DNA from: Prorocentrum cordatum
Taxonomy: Eukaryota; Sar; Dinophyceae; Prorocentrales; Prorocentraceae
Direction: 5' to 3'
Length of the DNA stretch: 64,000 bases
NCBI GenBank assembly: GCA_963575745.1
Contig: CAUYUJ010020726.1
Coordinates: forward strand, 1,450,969-1,514,968
In this document: positions 54,401 to 64,000 of the stretch, one piece after another
How positions within the stretch are numbered: the first letter of the stretch is position 1
Layout of the letters: each line of letters starts with the position of its first letter
Notes under the pieces: generated by a model
What the model was told of the DNA's origin: nothing
The model's database searches: none
Seen by the model: the letters and a program-made list of their open reading frames with translations, nothing else
Made by a program: the position numbers and the translations under genes

Positions 54401-56764
54401 TCTGGTGTCATGACCCGCTTGTCGCTGTATGATATCGAGGGGTCCGAAGCCGAGCCGCCGTTCGATATGGAAGTCGAGTTCGAGACGCAGGAGGAGAATG
54501 CGGACGGCGAGGGCCATCGGGACAAGCATTTAGAGTTTCGCAAGTCTCTGGATCTTTTCATTCACCTCCATTCAGCAGTCGCATTGTTTGAGCAGCAGCA
54601 ACGAGATTCCGATCCCGAGGCGGCGATCCAGGGGGTGCATGTGTTCGATATGGTAGTCCAGTGGGATGAGGTCGGGAAGGGGAGGATTGTCGAGTGCACG
54701 ACACTGTTCGAGGCTACCAGCCAGGGCCTGAAGGTGAAACGGCGCCGCCCACGGCCAGGGCGAGAAGACGGCGGAGACGGAGAGGGCGAGGAGGAGGAGG
54801 GCGACTACCCTGACGACGATTGCGATTACTACGCCGACGAGCTGAATGAAGCCGCCAACCAGATGAAACGCGATCATGACTGCTATGGCGACGAAGGCGA
54901 CGACATGGAAGACGGAGACACGCAGGGATCAGCGAATGACGAGAAGAAGATTATCGCAGAGAAGCTGAAGGGTTCTGCTGCCAAAGAGAAAATCATGAAA
55001 CTCGTGGAGGAAGCGATGGCGGAACGGGCTCGCGAGGACAGCAGCGACGACTGCATCAGCGACGGGTTGCGGGGGCACTTCGGAAAACTCTGCCGCCCCG
55101 AAGCTTTGAGGAGGAGGAGGTGGGGGGGGAGGAGGGGGGGGAGGAGGGGAGGAGGAGGAGGAGGAGGAGGAGGAGGAGGTGGAGGAGGAGGAGGAGGGGG
55201 AGGAGGAGGAGGGGGAGGGGAGGAGGAGGAGGTCGGAGGAGGAGGAGGAGGGGGAGGAGGAGGGAGGAGGAGGGGGCGGAGGAGTGAAGGCCTCCGTCCT
55301 TGTCGTCGTCCTCCTCCTCCTCCTCACCCCCCCCTCGTCCTCCTGCTCCTGCTGAGGCCCGTTGTCGGGCCCGCAGAGATTCAGCTTTCTGAGCCGCACT
55401 CCGTCGGCTCCGTTCGGTGGGCCTTGAGTTGGCCCTTCGGTGGAAACGTGCCTCCTCCTCCTCCTCCTCCTCTTCCTCTTCCTCCTCCTCCGCCTCCCTC
55501 CTCCCTCCGCCTCCCTCCTCCCTCCTCCCGCCTCCCTCCTCCTCCTCCCTCCTCCTCCTCCTCCTCCTCCTCCTCCTCCTCCTGCTGCTCCTCCCCCTCC
55601 TCATCTGACGTCTGTCTCGCGCCCTCGCGCTGCCCAGGTCGCTACGGGACCCAGACGTTGAAGTGGCAGACGCAGCTCTCGGCATGAGTTCCGACGACTG
55701 CGATGATCATGATGATGATGACGATGGCGATCGTGGCAGTGATCTAGAGGGGGGTGGCGAACCTGGAGCAGCTCCGGAGCCAGTTCCTGCTGAACGGGTC
55801 GCCGAAGTTCTTCGCCTGTGGGTGCGGGCGCGCTGCTCCTACTCCTTCTCACCCCATGCACACTTCTCTTCCCTCTCATGCTTCCTTTCCTGGCGTCGGC
55901 CGTCCTCCTCCTCCTCCTCCTCCTCCTCCTCCTCCTCCCTCCTCCTCCTCCTCATCCTCCTCCCCCTCCATCCCCTCTTCCTCTTGCTCTCGCAACTGCT
56001 GCTCCTTCCTCGGTCCTTCCTCCCCCTCAGTCCGTCCGTCCTCCTATTCCACCGCTCAAGCCCTCCTCTTCCTCAACCACCCTCCGTCTTGGACGCATCA
56101 GACTCAGCAGGCAGCCAAGGATTGGCCGAATCACTTGGAGCATTGCTTCGGGCACCGCGGAATGGACCTCAATAAGCCGCACATTTCCTTGTTGTTGCAT
56201 CGAACGACAGATGAGGCCCTGGGTAGCTCGGTGTGCCACATAGACTTCATGAACTGGATCCAGACAAGCGTCTTGCATGGTCAGAGAGTCCGCACTGAGA
56301 GGGGCAAGTTTGTGTACGCAACAAAACAATACTACCCGTACTTCTATCCAGAAGAGCCAGTGTTTGTGTATCCAGACATAGGAGAGAAAATGAATAAGAC
56401 TTCGCGTCAGGAGGAGAGGGCTGAGATCCCCCCGCACCCGCTTGGGATGTTTCGGATATTTCAGCGAGCTTTGTGCCCTGAGCTCGCAGGCGAGGATGAG
56501 TGTATATGCGTGGTGTGTACAGACCACCATGCGCGCCAGTGTTCCCTGTGTGGGATTGTCGTGCATGACCACTGTGGGCGGGGCGTTGCCAACTCTGCTT
56601 CCTTTGGTTCTTCTGGGCCAGCTGTTCTTGAGAACGGTGGCAGCGGGCCCCTTCAGGCGGCAGTGCGAAATCTTTTGAAGAGGGCAGAGTACGACGTCGT
56701 GCTGGATAACGCCTGCCCTCTCTGCTCTAATTGGCTGCGCATGATCGGATTTGTCCGCCATTGA
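51411..56764 (+). CDS. hAT-like transposase with C-terminal RING/PHD-like zinc finger, five exons
   Basis: Inferred exons: 51411-53339, 53620-53774, 53908-55065, 55638-55821, 56111-56764 (TGA), giving about 1,359 residues. All joins keep frame; borders are GT-AG except intron 2, which is GC-AG. Exon 1 has a basic, DNA-binding-like N-terminus (about 48-125), then an RNase-H-fold core with CTDAGSDQ (345-352), CLMHQSHLSVKYHL (376-389) and GGRWGAV (449-455), the order of the second Asp, CxxH and RW blocks of hAT-type transposases. Exon 2 begins DRKTVARELISTDPH. Exon 3 carries an acidic Asp/Glu region. Exon 5 ends in CICVVCTDHHARQCSLCG, then VHDHCG and CPLC, a RING/PHD-like zinc-binding pattern. 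Introns 1, 3 and 4 are GGA/CCT-rich. The frame is intact. An upstream exon is possible. This protein type is, to my knowledge, expanded in dinoflagellates; the function as transposase is inferred. Confidence 0.7.
55066..55637 (+). other. third intron of the transposase gene, polypurine then polypyrimidine
   Basis: 572 bp. It starts GTTGCGGG and ends CCCAG before G. The left half is GGA-rich and the right half CCT-rich, so the transcript could fold back on itself along much of its length. Both neighbouring exons end in the correct phase for this removal. Confidence 0.6.
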
Positions 56765-57639
56765 TAGGCTGAGCAAGGCAACTTGGGCACTGACGATGAG
56801 TGTGAGAGAGGATGAGTGGTCAGGACGACGACGACAACCCCTGGCGGGCGATCCGATGGCGGCCGTTGCCTTCCCGCGCACTGTACAGAGTTGCGAGAGC
56901 TAGTTCCCTCGGGCCAACTCCAACACGGGGGTCGCCCGAGGCGGCACGAAGGACGTGGACCCGGGAGGTCCGCCACGGCCGCCGGCTGCCAGGAAGAGGG
57001 GTGGAGGGGGGGGAGGAGGGGGAGGCGGAGGAGGACGAGGTGGATGAGGATGAGGATGAGGATGAGGAGGAGGAGGAGGAGGAGGAGGAGCAACGCAAAC
57101 CACACAACAGGAGGAAGGCGAGGAGGATGAAAAGAAACAACACACAACACACGCTTATTCTTTACCCCATCCATATTCAGTCTTCACTTGCGCCCTGTCC
57201 TCTACTTCTCGTTGACCGCCCTGTCCCCCCCCGGCCGGCAGAGACGCTTCGGCGCAGAGGCAGTGGTCGCACATCGTGCCGACGCTCTCCCCGCCACCCA
57301 CGAGGGTGAAGAGGGCGAGGGAGGAGGGGGCGATGGGAATGCTGATAGGGAGGATATAAGGGGAATGGTGAGGATGATGGGTCTTCTCCACGAGCCTTGG
57401 GTCTTCACAAAACCAATGAAATGAAATGTGGGAGCAATGGAGTTCCCAACTTTCTGCCTCGGCTATTTCTGGGAGGCGTCATGGCGAAAACTCGGGCACT
57501 CCGTTGACCCCGCTTTCTATTGGTTTGGGCAAACATAAAGGCTAGGCTGCTAGGGAATAGTGTCGGCGTTTGCTTACGATATTTGTTTTGGGAAGACAGA
57601 GCATGAGGATCATGAGGGCGAGGAGGGATATGTTCATGG
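56765..57639. other. intergenic, GGA/GAT tract
   Basis: Holds a GAGGAGG/GATGAGG tract at about 56998-57090. Short frames around it are shadows. No supported gene. Confidence 0.5.
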
Positions 57640-57649
57640 CGATGCTCTA

Positions 57650-58925
57650 TCAGTCATATCTCCTATGTCCAGAAGGGCGTTGACCGTGCGATGTAGGGCC
57701 GGAGCATGCATCGGCCCTATCTCCTAGGTCCAGAGAGAGTGGTGGCCCTATAACGTAGGGGCAGATCCTTGGTCAGTCATATATCTTAGGTCTATGGGGG
57801 CGTTGGCCCTATGACGTAGGGCCACGTCAGTTGATCGGTCCTATCTCCTAAGTCCAGATGGGGTGTTGTCCATGTGACGTAGGGTCGTATACTGTACTGG
57901 TCTTATCTCCTAGGTCCAGGAATGCGATCGGCCATATGACGTAGGGCCATAGCCTTCATCGGCCCTATCTCCTGGGACCAGGATGTGTTGGCCCTATGAC
58001 GTAGGACCATAGCATTGGTTGGTCCTACATCCTAGGCCCAGTGGGATGTTGGTCCTATAATGTAGGACCATTGCCGTGGTATGTCCTATACCCTATATCC
58101 AGGGCGTGATGGCCCTATGACATAGGGCCGGGGCCTGTGTCGGTCCTATCTCCTAGGTCCATGAGGGTGTTTGCTCCATGACGTATGATCATGGCCGTGG
58201 TAGGCCCCATCTCCTAGGTCCAGGGGTTGGTACCCCTATGACGTAGGGCCGGGGTCTGTGCCGATCCTATCTCATAGGTCCAGTGGGTGGTGATCCTATG
58301 ATGTAGGGCCAGACCCGTGGGCGGCCCCATCTCCTAGGTCCATGGGGGCTGGCCCTATGACGTAGGGCCATGATCGTGATCTGTCCTATATCATAGGTCC
58401 AGGGGGGGGTGTTGGCCCTATGACGTAGGGCCAGAAATGCGGCTGGTCCTATCTCCTAGGTCCATAGGGGGTGTCTGCCCTACGACGTAGGACCAAATCA
58501 CTAGTTGGTCCTATATCCTAGGCCCAGAAGGGTGTTGGCCCTATGACATAGGGCCATCGCCTTGATCGGCCCCATCTCCTAGGTCCATGGGGGTACTGGC
58601 CCTATGACGTAGGACCAGGCCCTTGATCGGTCCTATCTCCTGGGTCCAGTAGGGTGGTTGCCCTATGACGTAGGGCCGTCGCATTGATCGGTCCTATCTC
58701 CTAGGACCAGGGGGGTGTTGGCCCTATGACATAGGACCATAGCCTTGATCGGCCCCATCTCCTAGGTCCATGGGGGTATTGGCCCTACGCCGTAGGGCCA
58801 GCGCCTTGACATGTCCTATCTCGTAGGGCCAGAGGGTTGGTCGGTCCTATGACGTAGGGCAGATGTCTTACTCCGTCCTGTCCCATAGGGCCGACGGTTT
58901 CTCAGCCATACGTCATAGGTTCATG
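57650..58925. repeat. about 60-bp palindrome-bearing tandem repeat, roughly 20 copies
   Basis: Each unit carries two conserved blocks: CCTATCTCCTAGGTCCA and GGCCCTATGACGTAGGGCC. The second is an inverted repeat (GGCCCTA and TAGGGCC around TGACG). The linkers between blocks vary in sequence and length by a few bases. Units are diverged but unmistakable. The array ends about 110 bp before the methyltransferase reading frame. Confidence 0.95.
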
Positions 58926-59035
58926 CGCAATCCTCCACCCTACGATATATGAGACCATACTCCGTAAGGATATGCTGGCTCAAGAGTATGATATTGTGAG
59001 TCGCTTCGCTCAGTGATCCGTGCACGATCGAGTTG

Positions 59036-60797
59036 ATGGTTACACCTGAGAAGAAGTCGAAGAAGATTGCAGAAGTGAACAGTTTGGCGGACGCTTTCAA
59101 TTGGGTCAAATATGTTTTGCAAAAGTGGTCAGTATTTCCTGGTTGCAATGTGGGCGCAGTATCCAACGCCTTTTCGTCTGAATCTATCAGTACAGCTTTT
59201 AGCGGCATCGGAACTCCAGAGACTGCGTGTGAGATCATTCGGGCGCACCTGCAATCTGAATTTCCTAATGGAACGTTTCCTTCGATGACGTGCGAGTATG
59301 CAATTGAATGTTTAGAGTCATCCCGGAAGGAATTGCAATCGTTGCCACATCCACCACGTTGCATATTCAAAGACATGAATGCGTTTCTGAATCCCGCTAT
59401 CCGCGAGGCCCTCGTTGCGTCGATTGCCGAGCGTTTGATGACGTGGGACGACTTGGCTAGTGTTGTCTGTGACCAGGAGAACGCAATCATGGTTTCAGCT
59501 GAGTGCGTCAACCATCCAGGGCAGACGTGTGTCACGCCATGTTGTTTCGCACACATCGCAGGTACCCCTTGCATAGATCATTCAGAAATGCCAGGTGCTA
59601 AGCGAGGGGGCGTCTCAGGCAAATCTTGCCTATCATTTCTGTCATGGGCAGGACAGCGCCGGCGGCTTCAGGAACCCATTATCATACATGAGAATGTGGG
59701 AACTTTTCCAGCTGAAGTGTTCTCTACCATCCTACCAATGTACAAGGTCGAATCCATCATCGTTGGCCCCGACGAGCTGGGCTGGCCAGTTCGCAGGCCG
59801 CGGAGGATCTCAATCTTGATTCATACGTCTAAGGTTCTGGGGGGGACAAACAACTCTAACACCTTTGGTACTCCTTAGGTTCCAGGGGGACGTTCGGAAC
59901 GTTCGAAACAACGCCTTGTAAATTCAGAAACAGCCGTGGGACGTTTCCAGCTCTTTTGATGTCAGGCCCAAGTTGGCCGTGCTGCCCAGGTTGTGTTGCA
60001 CCCGTCTTTCCTCGGGCCCCAAAGCCTTGCCCCCTTCTGTGATCGCAACCTCATTGCGTTTTCTCTGCGAGGTTGGCGTGCCCCTCGTCAAATGGAGCAG
60101 GTCCCTCATCGAGAAAGTATTTCGGCTGTGTCACATTACGTTTGCACACTTCATGGTGTTGCCCCGAGACTCCCCAGACGTTGTCGACGAGATAGTGTGG
60201 GCGGCTCAGAGACCTTCCAGCAGGATGAATGGGTTGACGGTCGACCCCACCACGCACTCGTTGGAGGATTGCTTGACCGACACGGAAAAAGGATGGCTTG
60301 ACGAATACCGCAAGAACTTCCCTTGCTTTTGCTATAGTTTGAACAACGACCCGTTCAAGATGCCAGTGCATTCGAACTCTCACATCTTTATGGGGACCAT
60401 CACTAGGAAGTGTTTCATGCTATGGCCTGGTAAACACCATCGCGCCTTCACGCCGCGAGAGCTCCTGATGCTGCAGGGGTACCCCACGCTCGAGTGCGCG
60501 AAGATCTTCGGGGAGAGGACGAGCTGGGATGTCAACATGGGTCGTTCCCGGCACGCGATGACTGAGCAGGGGGGCAACGCCATGCACGTGCACGTGATAG
60601 GGCTGGCAATCTTATATTCGTTCTTGTTCTGCCGCGCTGCCACGCGGGCCCCAGAGGACATCCAGGGCGCGATGGCTTGCAGTTCGTTCATCAGCAGGGT
60701 GGTAGGCCTGCAGAAGAGGCTGTCGGACTCTTCTGCCAGCGATACCTCGTCCCCGTTTAAGGCGCCGAGGACGTTGAGGCCCCAGAGGTCTGTCTGA
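59036..60797 (+). CDS. C5-cytosine DNA methyltransferase, two exons
   Basis: Transfers methyl groups from S-adenosylmethionine to cytosine in DNA. Exon 1 starts at ATG 59036 and is read to about 59833. It has the cofactor motif AFSGIGTPETA (residues 54-64), the catalytic loop GTPCIDHS with the Pro-Cys pair at 178-179, the ENV motif IIHENVGTFP (ENV at 219-221) and the RPRRISILI motif (254-262). Exon 2, in another frame, covers the target-recognition region (LTDTEKGWLDEYRKNFP), FTPRELLMLQGYP and the final GGNAMHVHVIG motif, and ends at 60797. A GT-AG intron at 59834-59927 (or to 59933) joins them in phase. All key residues are present, so the enzyme could be active. There is no extra chromatin-reading domain; additional 5' exons cannot be excluded. 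The subfamily is not assigned. Confidence 0.75.
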
Positions 60798-61362
60798 TAG
60801 AGTTGTAGTTGTAGACAAGGGAGCGAGTGGGAGTCGCCTCCAGGGTCAGATCAAAACGCGCACAGATGTGGAAGGTGCCCATGGGCCTGTCGGGCGCACC
60901 CCTCGCGCGTTTCTTGCGTCGTCTGGCCTGGGTGCGCAGGGGCCCCCCGCCCTTGAGCCCTTGAGGACTTGAGGAGGAGGAGGAGGGGGAGGAGGAGGGA
61001 TGAGGCGCGGGGGGGGGTGGGCGAGGAGGGGGAGGAGGAGGATGAGGAGGAGGAGGAGGAGGAGGAGGCCTTTCTTACTCATCCTTACTTACTCGCATCC
61101 CACAATCCTCTATCTCCCTTCTCCTTCCCGATTTCCCTCGAAGCCAGACGAGATCTACAGGAACATCAGGTGCTTGATTTGGAAAGGCGCGGCGGCCCCG
61201 GGGCCCAACCCACCCCCTTCTCCTTCTCCTTCTCCTTCTCCGGGCGACCGCCCTCGGCCCGCAGCTCCAGGCCCAAGGGTTTCGGCCCTCGACCTTTCAA
61301 CCTTCGAACCTCTCCAGGTGTCCGAGAATTAGAATCTGTCTGATCGGGTTCTCGCCGACAGG
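60798..61362. other. intergenic or 5' exon region with GGA tract
   Basis: A GGA/GAG tract at 60971-61068 is followed by a plus frame (61145-61317) with plausible coding sequence (DEIYRNIRCLIWKG) that ends at a CAG|GTGTCC donor-like site. Its phase does not fit directly to the ATG at 61363, so I leave it as a possible upstream exon. Confidence 0.3.
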
Positions 61363-64000
61363 ATGGCTGCTCAGCAATCGGCCACGCGCTTTGTCGAATT
61401 CCCGACGTACGAGAGGCGCCATCCCACTTTAAGTGGGAGGCTTCTTGTGGACCAGTTCGAGGTGGACTACATCGTCGCTCGCAACACGCAGCTTCATTTC
61501 TGCGACGACGCCGGGGCCGAATTGTTGAGGCCCCACGAGAACAACAACCGGTGCAGGGGGGATATTGGAAATCTCTCTCAGTTGCACACCTCTCCTCATC
61601 TCCTACCTCAGTCATTCATTCACCTCCTTCACCTCGCACCCTTGCTCGCGCCCACCCTCCTGGCGCCTCGTGGCAGCAGCAGCGATCGCGCCGGCCTCGC
61701 GCAGCAAGTCACTCAAGTCGCAGCGCCCCCTCGGCGGAGCAGGAGGATCAGGATGAGGAGGAGAGGCAGAGAGGGAGGGGGGAAATCGTGCTCCTCACTC
61801 GTCCTCACTCCCCCCTCACTCCTCACTAGTGCTCACTCCTCCCTCACTCACTCCTCACTTTGCACAATCCTCCTTCCTCACTCGTGCTCTCGCACTCTCC
61901 TGGCCCAATTGCCTGCCAGGTTTCAAAATGCGGTCAGCCGCAAGTACTTGAAGTCCATTACTACCGAGGGCTTAATCCCTGATGTTCGCAGCGCCCCAGT
62001 CGCCATCGTCGACGAGGCTCGCAGGGCTTCGGTCACTGGGAATCACACGCCCTACCTCATGGTGGGCTACAACACGCTGAGCCAGAGCGTGTACGCAGCC
62101 CAGAGGAAGGAGCCCGGCAACCCGTTCGTGGTCGCCTCCGTGCGCGGCGGCATCCGCGGCGCCATCATTTTGGACAGCAGGACCCCGAAGGACGCCTTGA
62201 AGTTTTACAGGGACCTTCACAACCGTTTCCACGGCGGAGTCGGCATCTCGGTCTTGGAGCTCATGGACACGCTGGACGATGCCGAAGAACTCTGGGAGCA
62301 ATGGTGCGCCGTATCAAACCGCCTTCTCACGCCCAAAAACTTTTGAAAGCTCGGGGGGGGGAGGGGGGGAAGACGAAGGAGGAGGGGGAGGAAGGAAGGA
62401 GGAGGAAGGAGGAAGGAGGCTGCAGACGTTCCCTCCCCCCCCTTGCCCCGTTGGTGCGACGAGCAGATCCCCAAGATCACCCGCGCCTCATGCGACAAGA
62501 CTGGGGAGAACACGTTTGACAAGCAGCACTGGAGGTTCATCAAAAAGGAGTTCCCCGGCAAGTGGGATTTTTGGGACACGTACGAGAGGATGCGCGCTTT
62601 CAAGTGGGGGATCAAACGGATCGGGTGCCTCGAGCACTTCACAGAGATGCTGGGCAACAGTTGCGATTTTACCTTGATGGTGACCCGGGGTCAACTTTCA
62701 TTGGGCGGGGGGGTGCAACATTGAGGGCGTCGAAGACGACGAAACCGAATGCGAGGGCAGCAAGAGGGAGGGGCGGAAGGAGGAGGAGGAGGAGGAGGCG
62801 AGGGAGGGAGGAGAAGGAATGTGCAGATGGGGAGGAGTCCTAGGGCCTCAGGTGAAAGAGTGAAAGACGAGGAGGACGAGGAGACGAGGAGGGAGGGTGC
62901 AGGAGTGGGGGGAGATGGAGGATGAGGAGGAGCGCGCAGTCAGGTGAACATGAAATTGTCCGACCTGATATGGTTGTTCCACACGGTGTACAGCACCATC
63001 ACTCTGAACTTCGAGAACAGCTTGACCGCAGAGTATGTCAGTCTCGCTATGATGTGCGCGCTGGAGTTCACAGTTCCCCTGGATAAAGCTGACGACGTCG
63101 GCTATGTCGCACCTCTGGAGCTGAACTGCTCTTCGGAGACCCAGGCCAAGCTCGGCAGCAAGATCAACAACCTGTTGGCGCCAATGAAACTGAGCCTCTT
63201 GTACAAGAAGTCGGCGAAGCGCAAGGCCGAGGATGCTGAGGGGGACGATGCTGGCGACGCTGATGGCCACGACGCCCCTGCGCCCAAGAAAGCCAAGGCC
63301 AAGGGCGCCGCTGGCAAGAGCAAGGCCAAACCAAAAGCAAAGGCTGCGTCGAAAGCTGCGTCGCAGAAACAGGAGATGGAAAAGAAGATCCAGGCAGCCC
63401 TCGCTACGACGAACCCCGTGGCGACGCTGAAGGCGGCGAAGAGGGCGGCGGATGCGGAGACGGCTGCCCAGTCTGCTGCGTCGGAGTCCGCCACCGGCGC
63501 AGCGGTGGTGGCCGCGACGGCCAAGCCCAAGGCTTGGGGGCGGCCTGGTGGCAAGAAGAAGCTCGAGGACTGCCCCGATGAGGTCTTCCCGGCGGACAGG
63601 GCTGACGGGACCCCGACCTTGTTCTTGGACGACGTCTTCATTGCGATGGAGTTTGCTTCGCGCGGCATGGTCGCGCTCATCAAAGACGAGGACAAGAAGG
63701 CGATGGTCTCTCTCGCACTCCAGTTTGCATTCAGCGGGTCGCTGGACATCTCTGGCGGGTCGTACGCAGCATGGAGCAAGCTTCGACCACAACTTCAGGC
63801 GGCTCTGAGGAAGTCTCGCCCTGAGGGCAGCTCGCCTGCCATCGCCAGCATGTTCGCCACCGTGCTTGGGCAGCATGGCTCTCCAAGTCCAAGCGGAGCG
63901 AGCTCTTCAGCTCCAGGGGCAGAGGCGAGCGAGGGGGCGCGCATGGCGAAGCTGCAGTCGTTCGACGACCAGGTGTCAGCGCAGCCCCAGGTCAAGGATG
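61363..64000 (+). CDS. multi-exon gene of unknown function with Lys/Ala-rich linker (3' end beyond window)
   Basis: Inferred exons: 61363-61550, 61920 to about 62303 or 62310, about 62454 or 62467 to 62679, and 62944 to beyond 64000. Joins one and three are GT-AG and in phase; the second is ambiguous. Exon 1 starts MAAQQSATRFVEFPTYERRH. Exon 2 contains TPYLMVGYNTLSQSV and NPFVVASVRGGIRGAIILD. Exon 3 contains KQHWRFIKKEFPGKWDFWD. The last exon starts VNMKLSDLIWLFHTVYS, then has a strongly basic segment (about 63200-63400, PKKAKAKGAAGKSKAKPKAK) like a nuclear localisation or DNA-binding linker. A second folded part (FLDDVFIAMEFASRGMVALI) and a Ser/Pro/Ala tail, still open at the window end, follow. 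No family recognised. Nuclear, nucleic-acid-associated location is inferred from the basic linker. The opposite-strand frame at 62848-63876 is a shadow. Confidence 0.6.

Noticed and set aside
58921-59574. 217-codon minus-strand frame.
   Set aside because: Antisense to the methyltransferase exon that carries the conserved motifs.
62848-63876. 342-codon minus-strand frame at the right end.
   Set aside because: It is antisense to the last exon of the 61,363-64,000 gene, which has natural composition in the plus frame; the minus frame is a Leu/Arg/Ala-rich shadow.

Overview
The window reads as nuclear DNA of a eukaryote, most likely a dinoflagellate. It is GC-rich, dominated by simple repeats and minisatellites, and sparse in genes. 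The genes I can follow have several exons each, with introns made of GGA/CCT-type tracts and a mix of GT-AG, GC-AG and apparently GA-AG borders. The retroelement and transposase families are ones I associate with dinoflagellate genomes. No bacterial gene organisation, CRISPR array, rRNA or convincing tRNA was found. Species cannot be decided from the sequence.

Layout. 1-11,000: an unidentified terminal exon at the left edge, then mostly non-coding low-complexity sequence, with one copy of an inverted-repeat element (3628-3812). 11,056-17,533: a complete PAT/DIRS-type tyrosine-recombinase retrotransposon with split direct repeats A1...B1-A2-B2. It carries a small Cys-Pro-rich membrane protein, a gag-like protein, reverse transcriptase-RNase H, a tyrosine recombinase nested in another frame, and a methyltransferase-like domain. 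17,534-25,300: minisatellites, then two arrays of a 77-bp satellite that are copies of one another. 25,300-33,655: polypurine DNA and a decayed LINE-like element with endonuclease, reverse transcriptase and RNase H relics. 33,655-51,400: an AT-rich island, a (TAC)n tract, and tandem repeats with 6-, 12-, 73-, 83-, 105- and 181-bp periods. Two exons of a probable alpha/beta hydrolase (45,473-47,834) are separated by an intron that holds the second inverted-repeat element.

51,400-64,000 is the gene-rich end, all on the plus strand. It holds a five-exon hAT-like transposase with a C-terminal RING/PHD-like zinc finger (51,411-56,764), a C5-cytosine methyltransferase (59,036-60,797) preceded by an array of about 60-bp palindrome-bearing repeats, and a multi-exon gene with a Lys/Ala-rich linker that runs off the window (61,363-64,000). 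The exon joins I give are phase-consistent but were worked out by eye.

The most interesting items are the PAT-like element and its unusual coding layout, a His where its recombinase should have the nucleophilic Tyr, the same-strand trio of transposase, DNA methyltransferase and basic protein, and the matched pair of 185-187-bp inverted-repeat elements.
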